Origin: Acidobacteriaceae bacterium
Lineage (GTDB): Bacteria; Acidobacteriota; Terriglobia; Terriglobales; Acidobacteriaceae
Assembly: GCA_027306745.1 (NCBI GenBank)
Contig: DAHUZD010000248.1
Span: 1 to 7,594, forward strand
Direction: 5' to 3'
DNA length: 7,594 nt
Shown: in pieces, positions 1 to 6,490 of the stretch
Layout: each line of letters opens with the position of its first letter
Position numbering within the stretch: the first letter of the stretch is position 1
Notes under the pieces: generated by a model
What the model was told of the DNA's origin: nothing
What the model saw: the letters and a program-made list of their open reading frames with translations, nothing else
Databases searched by the model: none
Translations under genes and position numbers: made by a program

Positions 1-758
1 TGCTTCTTTACACAGCGCACCTTCACGATCGACTTGGCGGACTTGAATCCATACTTCCACGGCACCACAACGCGCACCGGCGCGCCATCCTGATTCGGCA
101 GCGCCTGCCCATACAAGCCGAAGGTGAGTAGCGTCAACGGGTGCATGGCCTCATCCATACGCAAGCCTTCTGAATAGGGCCAGTCGAGCGAAGTATCTTT
201 GATCCACGGCTCCTGATTCAAATTTTCATAGGAGAGAAACTGCACATACTTGGCCGTGCTAAGCGGCTCGCATTCTTTGATGAATTCGGCCAGTGAATAG
301 CCATCCCACGGAATCACCATGCTCCACGCCTCCACGCAACGATGGCGATAGATGCGCTCTTCCATGGGTCGCAGCTTCAACAAAGTGTCGATGTCAAAGG
401 TCTTTTTCTTTTTTACTTCACCTTCGACGCTCACCGTCCACGGGCGCGTCTGCAATCGCCATGCGTTTTTTGCCGGGTCGCTTTTGTCCGTTCCGAACTC
501 GTAAAAATTGTTGTAGGTGGTGATGTCTTGAAACGAGGTGGGCGTGATGCCCGAAGTGGAGAGCTTGCCGGGCACGGTGGCCAGTTTGGTGGCGGCTTGT
601 ACGCCCGCACGCGGCTCTGCTACTTCGAGCAGGCGCGACCCGGCCAGCGCAGCGACACCCGCGGCCAAGGCTCCCTGCATCCACGCGCGACGGTTCATGT
701 AATCCGATTGCGCAGTAATCTCTGACGAGGCAATTCCGTTCGATTTACGAATCAACAT
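1..758 (-). CDS. msrP: Protein-methionine-sulfoxide reductase catalytic subunit MsrP (YedY family), 3' end missing
   Basis: Periplasmic molybdopterin enzyme that reduces methionine sulfoxide in envelope proteins, normally taking electrons from the haem membrane protein MsrQ. The 252 visible residues match the family along their length: the N-terminal SSEIT stretch, a Tat signal with the Arg pair at 23-24 (NRRAWMQ) and a hydrophobic run at about 29-42, the [14 protein letters not shown] block at 82-95, [12 protein letters not shown] at 140-151 whose Cys141 is the expected molybdenum ligand, [14 protein letters not shown] near 197-210, and [19 protein letters not shown] near 226-244. E. coli MsrP is about 334 residues, so some 80 C-terminal residues lie past the left edge. 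The ATG at 758 is chosen because AAAGGA lies 4 nt upstream and the 20 residues before the Arg pair are family-like. The ATG at 698 would leave almost nothing before the Tat motif. Whether msrQ follows cannot be seen. The upstream acyltransferase ends 41 bp away, so a shared transcript is possible. Confidence 0.95.
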   Translation of the reverse strand, partial: MLIRKSNGIASSEITAQSDYMNRRAWMQGALAAGVAALAGSRLLEVAEPRAGVQAATKLATVPGKLSTSGITPTSFQDITTYNNFYEFGTDKSDPAKNAWRLQTRPWTVSVEGEVKKKKTFDIDTLLKLRPMEERIYRHRCVEAWSMVIPWDGYSLAEFIKECEPLSTAKYVQFLSYENLNQEPWIKDTSLDWPYSEGLRMDEAMHPLTLLTFGLYGQALPNQDGAPVRVVVPWKYGFKSAKSIVKVRCVKK

Positions 759-799
759 GGGATCCTTTCCATTTCTATGCATCCATCTTCGGGCCAAAC

Positions 800-1990
800 T
801 CAACCGGCTGCGGTGTTTGGATTCCGGCCAAAGGGAACCGGCTTCTGCCAGTTGTGTGTGATGCGCATTAGTGGCCTTTCGATACAGAGATAACAAAAAA
901 TTCCTACGCAGGTGCAAAACACCGCGCCAAACAAGACCCCCATATCTGCACCGAAGCGGCCAAAGATGCGGCTCCAAAAGTGTTCGACCACGCTACGGGC
1001 GGGAATGGTGCACAAATAGATGGAGTAGGAGGCGTCGCCTAAAAATACCAGTAGACGTGCTGGCAGAGAGCGCAATGCAGGATTCCATAAGACCATGCCA
1101 CCCACCAGCAGGGCAGATGGGACGCCCCAAACAGATACGCGTAGCCAGCAGGCGTGACCCGATAAGATTGCGTGTGCCTCGCTGGCCTCTCCATATCCAG
1201 TAAAAATTGTTGTCATTAGCAGCAGCGATCCGAAAAGGGCGATCCGTCGGCCCAGAGTTTTCTTCGCGCTGAATTGTTGTTCAGTGCGCAGATAAAGCAT
1301 TCCCGCAATGCAGCCAAAGACGAACTCTAAAATCAACGGGTTCATCCAAAGGATGAGCAGTGGGTGCTGCAAACCGAACAAGGAGCCAGCCGCTGCCATC
1401 GTGCAAAGGAATAGGGCCGTATTGCGAATGACAAAGCGAGGTGTTGCTACAAGAAAAGCCGCAAGTAAAAGATAAAAGTACACCTCAAACAGCAAGCTCC
1501 AGCCCAGCCACAGCATGGGCTGCGCAATGTATGGACGAAACGCTGGCAGCAAAAACAGCGTCGGCAGCCAAGGAACTTTCTGCCACGGTATGGGGAACCG
1601 GCTCCATGTGCTTTGCAGCATGAAGGCCACTGTCAAAATCCAATAGAGCGGAAAAATACGCGTGATGCGGCGGCTGAGAAATGTTTTCGCGCAGCGCCAG
1701 TTGCGACCACTTCCCGGCTCCTCGGCATTCTTGGTGGCGGCACGGGCAGCCACCAGGGATACGATGAAGCCGCTGATGACGAAAAAAATATCCAAGCCTG
1801 CCGCACCAAAATTTTCCCAGTGGAAGAACCCTATCTGTACAGGCAAGGTATGGCTCTGCTCAGCGGCGTCAATGGAGTGCGCCCAAACCACCAGCAGTGC
1901 AGCCACTGCTCGCAACGCCTGCACGGAATACAAACGTGCCGCATCTGCGCCCGTCTTGCTCGCTGGCCGGACTGTCGTCAGTGTGCTCAT
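800..1990 (-). CDS. Membrane acyltransferase, acyltransferase-3 (OafA/YrhL-like) family
   Basis: Predicted inner-membrane O-acyltransferase of 396 residues. Family members move acetyl or other acyl groups onto sugars of lipopolysaccharide, peptidoglycan, exopolysaccharide or antibiotics; the substrate here cannot be deduced. Visible motifs are [19 protein letters not shown] (20-38) with catalytic His38, [12 protein letters not shown] (65-76), [14 protein letters not shown] (104-117), [14 protein letters not shown] (162-175), [11 protein letters not shown] (316-326) and the closing CIERPL (369-374). About ten hydrophobic segments are spread along the chain, as expected. No SGNH or other extra domain is attached. 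The residue after YL-x in the C-terminal SYSIYL motif, often His in this family, is Thr328. The ATG at 1990 is the only good start before the RALA-like motif; its upstream GGGA is a modest ribosome-binding site lying inside a small hairpin. The gene follows the EF-G-like gene by 92 bp and precedes msrP by 41 bp on the same strand. Confidence 0.93.
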   Translation of the reverse strand: MSTLTTVRPASKTGADAARLYSVQALRAVAALLVVWAHSIDAAEQSHTLPVQIGFFHWENFGAAGLDIFFVISGFIVSLVAARAATKNAEEPGSGRNWRCAKTFLSRRITRIFPLYWILTVAFMLQSTWSRFPIPWQKVPWLPTLFLLPAFRPYIAQPMLWLGWSLLFEVYFYLLLAAFLVATPRFVIRNTALFLCTMAAAGSLFGLQHPLLILWMNPLILEFVFGCIAGMLYLRTEQQFSAKKTLGRRIALFGSLLLMTTIFTGYGEASEAHAILSGHACWLRVSVWGVPSALLVGGMVLWNPALRSLPARLLVFLGDASYSIYLCTIPARSVVEHFWSRIFGRFGADMGVLFGAVFCTCVGIFCYLCIERPLMRITHNWQKPVPFGRNPNTAAG

Positions 1991-1992
1991 CG

Positions 1993-2008
1993 CATCCCGC
2001 GTGGGATG
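1993..2008 (-). promoter_or_regulatory. Small hairpin covering the acyltransferase ribosome-binding site
   Basis: On the plus strand CATCCC (1993-1998) and GGGATG (2003-2008) form a perfect 6-bp stem with a 4-nt loop. On the mRNA the 3' arm, GGGATG, ends 2 nt before the acyltransferase ATG and contains the only Shine-Dalgarno-like sequence. It could limit translation initiation. The same arm supplies an out-of-frame ATG-CGA-TGA whose stop overlaps the true start codon. A 6-bp stem can arise by chance, so the role is inferred. Confidence 0.35.
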
Positions 2009-2013
2009 TTGCG

Positions 2014-2019
2014 ACTATA
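2014..2019 (-). promoter_or_regulatory. Candidate -10 box for the acyltransferase gene
   Basis: TATAGT on the minus strand differs from TATAAT at one base and sits in the 92-bp gap after the EF-G-like gene. Transcription would start near 2007, giving a leader of about 17 nt that is mostly the hairpin at 1993-2008. No good -35 hexamer lies 16-18 bp upstream, so the call rests on the -10 alone. The same gap has a 5-bp stem with a 3-nt loop (TCTGC/GCAGA, 2054-2066) without a T run, which is not a convincing terminator. Confidence 0.3.
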
Positions 2020-2082
2020 GCGAAGATGCTGCTCGCGCGCCAGTGTCGGCCTGTCTGCCCAGCAGAATTTCCCCCGGATGCA

Positions 2083-4248
2083 TCATTCCTCATCCGCCGC
2101 AGTGGCGTGTGCGAGTTGGCGTGAGGCGGCCACAACTTTTTCCTGCAACGCGGCGGGCAGAAAATCATAATGATCCGCCTCGGCGTGGAAGCTGCCCTGG
2201 CCCTGCGTCATCGCGGTCAGGTCCACGCCATAGGTCAACATTTCCGCCATGGGAACCTCGGCCTGGATTACCGTCTGCCCTGCGCCGCTGGAATCCATGC
2301 CCAGCACGCGACCGCGGCGGCCATTTAAGTCGCCCATAACCGCACCTGCAAATGCCTCCGGCGTTTGAATCTCCACGTGCAGAATTGGCTCCAACAAAGC
2401 GGGTCGGGCCAGGTCCATGCACGCGCGCAAGGCCAAGCGTCCAGCGATACGAAAGCTGATCTCATTCGAATCCACATCATGGTAAGAGCCGTCATAGACT
2501 GTCGAGCGAAAATCGACGAGTGGGTAGCCTGCTAGAAATCCCCGTTCGGCGGCATCGCGGATTCCCTTTTCGACAGCCGGAATAAAATTTTTTGGAATCG
2601 CTCCACCAAAAATTTGATTGACGAACTCAATGCCCGCCCCACGCTCCAGCGGTTCAATGCGAATCTTGCAATCCCCGAATTGCCCATGCCCGCCAGATTG
2701 CTTCTTATGCCGACCGTGGCCTTCAGCGCGCGCGCGAATCGTCTCACGATATGGAATTCTCGGCGCTTGTAGCGTCACCTCTGTGTGGTAACGGCGGCGC
2801 AACCGGGAGACCACTGTTTCAATGTGCTGCTGGCCGCCGCCGGCCCGCAAAAACTCCTGCGTCTGCGGATCGCGGTAGAAGCGAACCAATGTGTCTTCTT
2901 CCATGATGCGATGCATTGCGTTGGCCAGCTTGTCCTCATCGGCGCGCGTGCGGGCCTCAATGGCAAAAGCCAGCACTGGCTCCGGCTGCTTGACCGGCTC
3001 GTAGTACACAGGATGCGTCTTTTCGCCGAGCGTATCGCACGTGCGCGTATTTTTCAGTTTGGGCACGGCGCCAATGTCGCCCGCGTGCAACTCGCGCACC
3101 TCAATGGCGCGCTTGCCCTGCATCACGGACAGATGCGCCAGACGCTCCGTGGCATTCTGCGTAAAGTTGGCCACGGTGTCGTCGGTATGCACGCAGCCAG
3201 AAAAAACCTTGAAGAAGGAAATCTGTCCGGCAAAGGGGTCGGAAAGCGTTTTGAAACAAAAGAGCGCCAGCGGTTCGGCATCGCTGACCGGACGCGTGAC
3301 CATCTCCACCGGCCAGTTGCCAGAGCGGGGCGTGCCATTGTGCTCCGCCTTGCCATTGCCCTGCGCCACGGCCGGGCCAGCCACGGCAGCCACCGGCTCG
3401 CGCTCACTGGGCGCAGGCGCGTAGATACGCAAAAACTCCAGCAGCCGGTCACAGCCCACTTGCGCCATGCCGGAGACGAAGAGCACAGGAAAAATGCGAT
3501 CCTCCCGGATAGCCTCATGCAGAGCAGGAATCAGGTCCTCTTCGGGAATCGTTCCCTTCTCAAAGAATTCTTCCATCAAAGCATCCTTGCCCTCAGCAAC
3601 CAGCTCCACCAGCGCCTCATGTGCGGACTGCGCCTGCTCGGCCAACTCAGGCGGAATGGGAACTTCCCTGCCACGCCCTTTGTCCTCCGCTGCATATTCA
3701 TAAGCGCGCATGGACACCAGATCGACCACGCCGCGCAAACCGCCCTCAGATCCCATCGGCAACTGCACGGCGGCAACCTGTCGTCCGAATATCTGACGCA
3801 GTGCATCTAACGCCGTCAACGGATCGGCGCGTTCGCGGTCTATGCGATTGACGGCCACAACACGCGGCAGATTAAACTCCTGCGCATAGCTCCAAACGCG
3901 CTGCGTCATCGGCTCCACACCCTGGGCTGCATCCACAACAACGATGGCCAACTCCACCGGCAGCATGGCCGCGCGCGCCTCCTGCACAAAGGCGTTGGAG
4001 CCGGGCGTATCGATCAAGTTGACTTTGATTTCATTCCACTCGCAATGGGCCACGGCATTGGAGAGCGTTGTACGCCGCGCAACATCCTCTTCGTCATACA
4101 CGGTGACGGCGGTGCCATCGTCCACATGGCCCATCGCAGGAATGGCTCCCGCGGTGAACAGCAGCGCCTCCACCAACGTGGACTTGCCGCAGTGCCCATG
4201 TCCCGCGACAGCGACGTTGCGAATATCCTGGCTCGCGTAGATGTTCAT
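2083..4248 (-). CDS. Elongation factor G-like translational GTPase (EF-G2 type)
   Basis: A 721-residue EF-G paralogue. EF-G moves tRNAs and mRNA through the ribosome and helps recycle ribosomes; the role of this EF-G2-type branch is less settled. G-domain motifs: G1 GHGHCGKS (16-23), switch I ARRTTLS (57-63), G3 DTPG (80-83) followed by Ser84, G4 NRID (134-137) and G5 SGMA (259-262). Domain II runs from about 324 to 425 (FKTLSDPFAGQ at 332-342). Domain IV carries EGHGRHKKQSGGHGQFGD (509-526), typical of the EF-G-like family. Domain V includes VMGDLNGRRGRVLGM near 637-651. An Ala/Gly/Asn-rich linker at about 280-315 separates the G domain from domain II. The canonical EF-G catalytic His after DTPG is Ser here, and the RGIT-like switch I is changed to RRTT. 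The ATG at 4248 is chosen because GGAGG lies 6 nt before it; a TTG five codons upstream would put that site inside the gene. The main EF-G is presumably elsewhere. Confidence 0.93.
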   Translation of the reverse strand: MNIYASQDIRNVAVAGHGHCGKSTLVEALLFTAGAIPAMGHVDDGTAVTVYDEEDVARRTTLSNAVAHCEWNEIKVNLIDTPGSNAFVQEARAAMLPVELAIVVVDAAQGVEPMTQRVWSYAQEFNLPRVVAVNRIDRERADPLTALDALRQIFGRQVAAVQLPMGSEGGLRGVVDLVSMRAYEYAAEDKGRGREVPIPPELAEQAQSAHEALVELVAEGKDALMEEFFEKGTIPEEDLIPALHEAIREDRIFPVLFVSGMAQVGCDRLLEFLRIYAPAPSEREPVAAVAGPAVAQGNGKAEHNGTPRSGNWPVEMVTRPVSDAEPLALFCFKTLSDPFAGQISFFKVFSGCVHTDDTVANFTQNATERLAHLSVMQGKRAIEVRELHAGDIGAVPKLKNTRTCDTLGEKTHPVYYEPVKQPEPVLAFAIEARTRADEDKLANAMHRIMEEDTLVRFYRDPQTQEFLRAGGGQQHIETVVSRLRRRYHTEVTLQAPRIPYRETIRARAEGHGRHKKQSGGHGQFGDCKIRIEPLERGAGIEFVNQIFGGAIPKNFIPAVEKGIRDAAERGFLAGYPLVDFRSTVYDGSYHDVDSNEISFRIAGRLALRACMDLARPALLEPILHVEIQTPEAFAGAVMGDLNGRRGRVLGMDSSGAGQTVIQAEVPMAEMLTYGVDLTAMTQGQGSFHAEADHYDFLPAALQEKVVAASRQLAHATAADEE

Positions 4249-4254
4249 AGCGTT

Positions 4255-4259
4255 CCTCC
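4255..4259 (-). promoter_or_regulatory. Ribosome-binding site of the EF-G-like gene
   Basis: GGAGG on the minus strand lies 6 nt before the ATG at 4248, an ideal match and spacing. It decides the start against an in-frame TTG at 4263, which would place the site within the coding region. Confidence 0.8.
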
Positions 4260-4310
4260 GCAACCGGGCAGAAAGAGCGCTGGAGGTGAGAATTCAACGC
4301 AGCGCGCAGG

Positions 4311-4335
4311 CACTCCGCCGGAAGGAACCGGAGTG
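4311..4335 (-). other. Stem-loop in the leader region of the EF-G-like gene
   Basis: CACTCCG (4311-4317) and CGGAGTG (4329-4335) form a perfect 7-bp inverted repeat around an 11-nt loop. No T run follows on either strand, so a classic intrinsic terminator is unlikely. One arm overlaps the candidate -10 box at 4332-4337, so as DNA it could be an operator. As RNA it would exist in full only in transcripts reading through from hom. The rest of the 4249-4420 gap holds no recognisable gene or riboswitch. Confidence 0.4.
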
Positions 4336-4360
4336 TAGCACGGGCCTGTACCCGCAGCAA
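4332..4360 (-). promoter_or_regulatory. Candidate sigma-70-type promoter for the EF-G-like gene
   Basis: On the minus strand TTGCTG (4355-4360) and TACACT (4332-4337) are separated by exactly 17 bp, and a TG one base before the -10 box makes it an extended -10. The hexamers match consensus at 3 of 6 and 4 of 6 positions. Transcription would start near 4325, giving a leader of about 77 nt. This fits a gene placed 172 bp after hom, but it is pattern matching only. Confidence 0.4.
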
Positions 4361-4420
4361 GTGAACCGGAACACGGAAACATCTGGCATCGCTTGCTGGC
4401 CAATTTTTCTTAGAGGTGCG

Positions 4421-5680
4421 TTAAACTTCCGCTTCTAAAATTGGCAGGTCGAGCGGAGGTTCGGCCAGCCAGCCCTTGCCGGTAAAGTGATCGAGCGCCT
4501 TGCGTAGCGCGGAGTGGGTGCACGGCTCCACGGTGACGACGAACGGCAGATGCTCCTGCTGATAGCCGGGGCGTTGGAAGATGGCGTGAATGTTGATCTG
4601 CTGCTCGGCCAAGGCTCCGGCGATCTCTGCGATGATGCCCGGACGGTCATGCACGATCAGGCGAATGGAGTGCCGCTGCACAAATTCTCCGCTGACAGGA
4701 ATAGATTTTGCAGGCGCACTGATTGCGCCTTCGACCTGCGCGCTGCCGCCTTGAGCCAGCGAGATCAGATCGGAGACGACGGCCACCGCCGTGGGGTGTC
4801 CGCCTGCGCCATGGCCGGAGAAGACCACATCGCCGCCATATTTTCCGCCGACCAACACCATATTTTCCGTTCCACGCGACCAGGCCAGCGGCGAAGACTT
4901 TGGCACCAGCACCGGACCCACGGCAGCGTAGCACTGGCCATCCCGCAGGGCGACGCGTGAAATCTGGCGAATGGTGCAATGCAATTCGCGCGCATATTCA
5001 AAATCAATTGCGGCCACGCCGGTAATGCTTTTGCAGGCGATCTCCGACTGAGCCAGATCGACATGCAGGGCACTGCGCGACAAAATGACCAGCTTGGCGC
5101 GAGCGTCAAAGCCATCCACATCTTCACTGGGGTTGGCCTCGGCATAGCCCAGCTTCTGCGCGTCGTGGAGCGCGTCGGCAGCCTGAGCGCCGTCTTCCAT
5201 CCGACTCAAGATGTAATTGCAGGTGCCGTTCAAAATGCCCTGAATGCGCGTGATCTCGTCGCCGGCCAATCCATGACGCAGGCCGGGAATGATGGGAATA
5301 CCGCCGGCCACAGCCGCGCCATAGAGCAGATGCGCCTTATGCTTGCGGGCCAGCTTCTCCAGCTCCACGCCATCCTGCGCGATCAGCTTCTTGTTGCCGG
5401 TGACCACGGACTTGCCTGCTTCCAGCGCACGGCGCACCCACACGCCGGTGGGATCGAGTCCGCCGACCAACTCCACCACCACGTTGGCGTCGGAGCGCAG
5501 AATGGCCTCCACGTCGCTTGTCCACTGCACGGAAGCGGGCACCCAATTGGCGCGCTTGCGCTCCACGTTGCGGTTGAAGATGTGAGTCAGTGCGATGCCC
5601 TGCGGCTGGCGGTCGCACAGGATGCGCGCCACCGAGCTGCCTACGGTTCCAACACCAAGTAGAGCCACCTTGAGAGACAA
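4421..5680 (-). CDS. hom: Homoserine dehydrogenase with C-terminal ACT domain
   Basis: Cytosolic enzyme reducing aspartate-4-semialdehyde to homoserine with NAD(P)H, the branch point leading to threonine and methionine (EC 1.1.1.3). At 419 residues it is the monofunctional type without an aspartokinase domain. It shows the Rossmann motif LLGVGTVG (7-14), [13 protein letters not shown] (92-104) with the conserved NKK lysines, [14 protein letters not shown] (148-161), and [20 protein letters not shown] (178-197), which carries the catalytic-site acidic residues and the Lys of the DxxAK motif (Lys196). An ACT domain at about 337-404 ([18 protein letters not shown] at 340-357) suggests feedback inhibition by threonine, as known for such enzymes. 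The start is TTG: no ATG lies in frame before residue 161, GGAG sits 7 nt upstream, and the first beta strand begins at residue 3. No thrB, thrC or aspartokinase gene lies within the window. Confidence 0.96.
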   Translation of the reverse strand: MSLKVALLGVGTVGSSVARILCDRQPQGIALTHIFNRNVERKRANWVPASVQWTSDVEAILRSDANVVVELVGGLDPTGVWVRRALEAGKSVVTGNKKLIAQDGVELEKLARKHKAHLLYGAAVAGGIPIIPGLRHGLAGDEITRIQGILNGTCNYILSRMEDGAQAADALHDAQKLGYAEANPSEDVDGFDARAKLVILSRSALHVDLAQSEIACKSITGVAAIDFEYARELHCTIRQISRVALRDGQCYAAVGPVLVPKSSPLAWSRGTENMVLVGGKYGGDVVFSGHGAGGHPTAVAVVSDLISLAQGGSAQVEGAISAPAKSIPVSGEFVQRHSIRLIVHDRPGIIAEIAGALAEQQINIHAIFQRPGYQQEHLPFVVTVEPCTHSALRKALDHFTGKGWLAEPPLDLPILEAEV

Positions 5681-5687
5681 GCGTTTT

Positions 5688-5691
5688 CTCC
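5688..5691 (-). promoter_or_regulatory. Ribosome-binding site supporting the TTG start of hom
   Basis: GGAG on the minus strand lies 7 nt before the TTG at 5680. Together with the absence of a nearby in-frame ATG and the position of the Rossmann strand, it fixes a rare TTG initiation codon. Confidence 0.65.
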
Positions 5692-5713
5692 GGCAAAAGA
5701 ATCTTCGTTCTCT

Positions 5714-5750
5714 ATCCTAAACAGGATTGGCAGAATGCGCACCGGCATTC
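5714..5750. promoter_or_regulatory. Two short inverted repeats in the hom-nuoB divergent intergenic region
   Basis: ATCCT-aaac-AGGAT (5714-5727) and GAATGC-gcaccg-GCATTC (5733-5750) are perfect dyads with 5-bp and 6-bp arms, lying side by side between the two divergent starts. The first contains TAGGAT on the minus strand, which could serve as a poor -10 box for hom (leader about 26 nt). They may be operator sites for a regulator of hom. No known regulator motif is recognised, and short dyads are common by chance. Confidence 0.3.
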
Positions 5751-5796
5751 GGCATGGCTCCATCACCCCGCGCGTACGTCTGCATCCGGCCAGCGA

Positions 5797-5802
5797 TATA
5801 CT
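5797..5802 (+). promoter_or_regulatory. Candidate -10 box for nuoB, implying a leaderless mRNA
   Basis: TATACT is a 5 of 6 match to TATAAT and ends 6 nt before the nuoB ATG, so transcription would begin at or next to the start codon. The only purine-rich stretch upstream, GGAAG, ends 1 nt before the ATG, too close for a normal Shine-Dalgarno. No -35 match is seen at 16-18 bp, so the call is tentative. Confidence 0.35.
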
Positions 5803-5808
5803 GGAAGC

Positions 5809-6423
5809 ATGGCAGAGACGACGACCCCAGCCACGACACAGACGACAGCAGCGACCAGAGCTGGCAAAGACCGCTACTTTTTTGGCAACCTGGAAAGCAG
5901 TGCCCAGAACCGGCACAAGGTGCAAGAGGTCAGCTATGGCTATGAACAGCCGGAGGGCGTGATTCTCACCTCGCTGGATACGGCCATCAACTGGGTGCGC
6001 AAGAATTCCATTTGGCCGATGACCTTTGGCCTGGCCTGCTGCGCCATTGAGATGATGTCCACCGGCGCGTCGCGTTTTGACCTGGCCCGCTTTGGCTCGG
6101 AGGTCTTTCGTCCCTCGCCGCGCCAGTCTGACCTGATGGTGATCGCCGGGCGCGTCTCGCTGAAGATGGCTCCTGTGATCCAGCGACTCTATGAACAGAT
6201 GCCCGAGCCGAAGTGGGTCATCTCCATGGGCGCGTGCGCCACGTCGGGCGGCGTCTTCAACAACTACGCGCTCAAGCAGGGCGTCAATCAGGTGATTCCC
6301 GTGGATGTCTACGTGCCCGGCTGCCCGCCGCGACCCGAGCAGTTGATCTACGCCATCACGCTGTTGCAGGAAAAGATTCTGCACGAACGCGGCAGCCTGA
6401 AGCGCGCGCTGAATCTGGCATAA
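5809..6423 (+). CDS. nuoB: NADH-quinone oxidoreductase subunit B (complex I, N2 cluster subunit)
   Basis: A 204-residue NuoB/PSST homologue. In complex I this peripheral-arm subunit holds the terminal [4Fe-4S] cluster N2, which passes electrons to quinone at the NuoB-NuoD interface on the cytoplasmic side. All four cluster cysteines are present: the tandem pair Cys77-Cys78 in [11 protein letters not shown], Cys143 in [15 protein letters not shown] and Cys172 in [36 protein letters not shown] (95-117) is also standard. The first 20 residues are Thr/Ala-rich and probably disordered; the core begins around residue 40. Both neighbours face the opposite way, so it is monocistronic and apart from the usual nuoA-nuoC context. 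It may complete a complex encoded elsewhere or be a second copy. ATG 5809 is the only ATG before the conserved core. No Shine-Dalgarno is properly placed. Confidence 0.95.
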   Translation: MAETTTPATTQTTAATRAGKDRYFFGNLESSAQNRHKVQEVSYGYEQPEGVILTSLDTAINWVRKNSIWPMTFGLACCAIEMMSTGASRFDLARFGSEVFRPSPRQSDLMVIAGRVSLKMAPVIQRLYEQMPEPKWVISMGACATSGGVFNNYALKQGVNQVIPVDVYVPGCPPRPEQLIYAITLLQEKILHERGSLKRALNLA

Positions 6424-6453
6424 AGAAAAACAGGCAAAAGAACTTTTCACACT

Positions 6454-6479
6454 CCCGTGCGACCCAGCGTTGGCACGGG
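6454..6479. terminator. Stem-loop between convergent nuoB and yvcK, possible bidirectional terminator
   Basis: CCCGTGC (6454-6460) and GCACGGG (6473-6479) make a perfect 7-bp G+C-rich stem with a 12-nt loop, centred in the 67-bp gap between two converging genes. That position is typical of a shared terminator. No T run directly follows on the plus strand. On the minus strand T-rich sequence begins only about 10 nt after the stem, so efficiency as an intrinsic terminator is doubtful. Confidence 0.5.
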
Positions 6480-6490
6480 GAATCCTGTGG

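Noticed and set aside
342..725. Open frame of 127 codons on the plus strand within msrP
   Set aside because: The opposite strand encodes unmistakable MsrP sequence; this frame has no family features.
1662..2339. Open frame of 225 codons on the plus strand across the acyltransferase/EF-G junction
   Set aside because: It overlaps two real genes antisense, is rich in Arg/Pro/Ser/Ala without motifs, and lacks a ribosome-binding site.
2785..3810. Open frame of 341 codons on the plus strand inside the EF-G-like gene
   Set aside because: It is antisense to a gene with full EF-G motifs. The His/Arg/Leu-rich composition is typical of a reverse-frame shadow, and no domain is visible.
4261..4263. Upstream TTG start for the EF-G-like protein
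   Set aside because: It adds five residues encoded by the Shine-Dalgarno region itself; the ATG at 4248 has ideal GGAGG spacing.
4249..4420. Riboswitch or attenuator leader before the EF-G-like gene
   Set aside because: Only one 7-bp stem and a weak CGGG/CCCG pair are seen; no known riboswitch core, leader peptide or T-tailed terminator is recognisable.
4241..4438. Possible small 65-codon gene in the gap between hom and the EF-G-like gene, plus strand
   Set aside because: It starts inside the EF-G-like gene and ends inside hom, with no convincing ribosome-binding site or motif.
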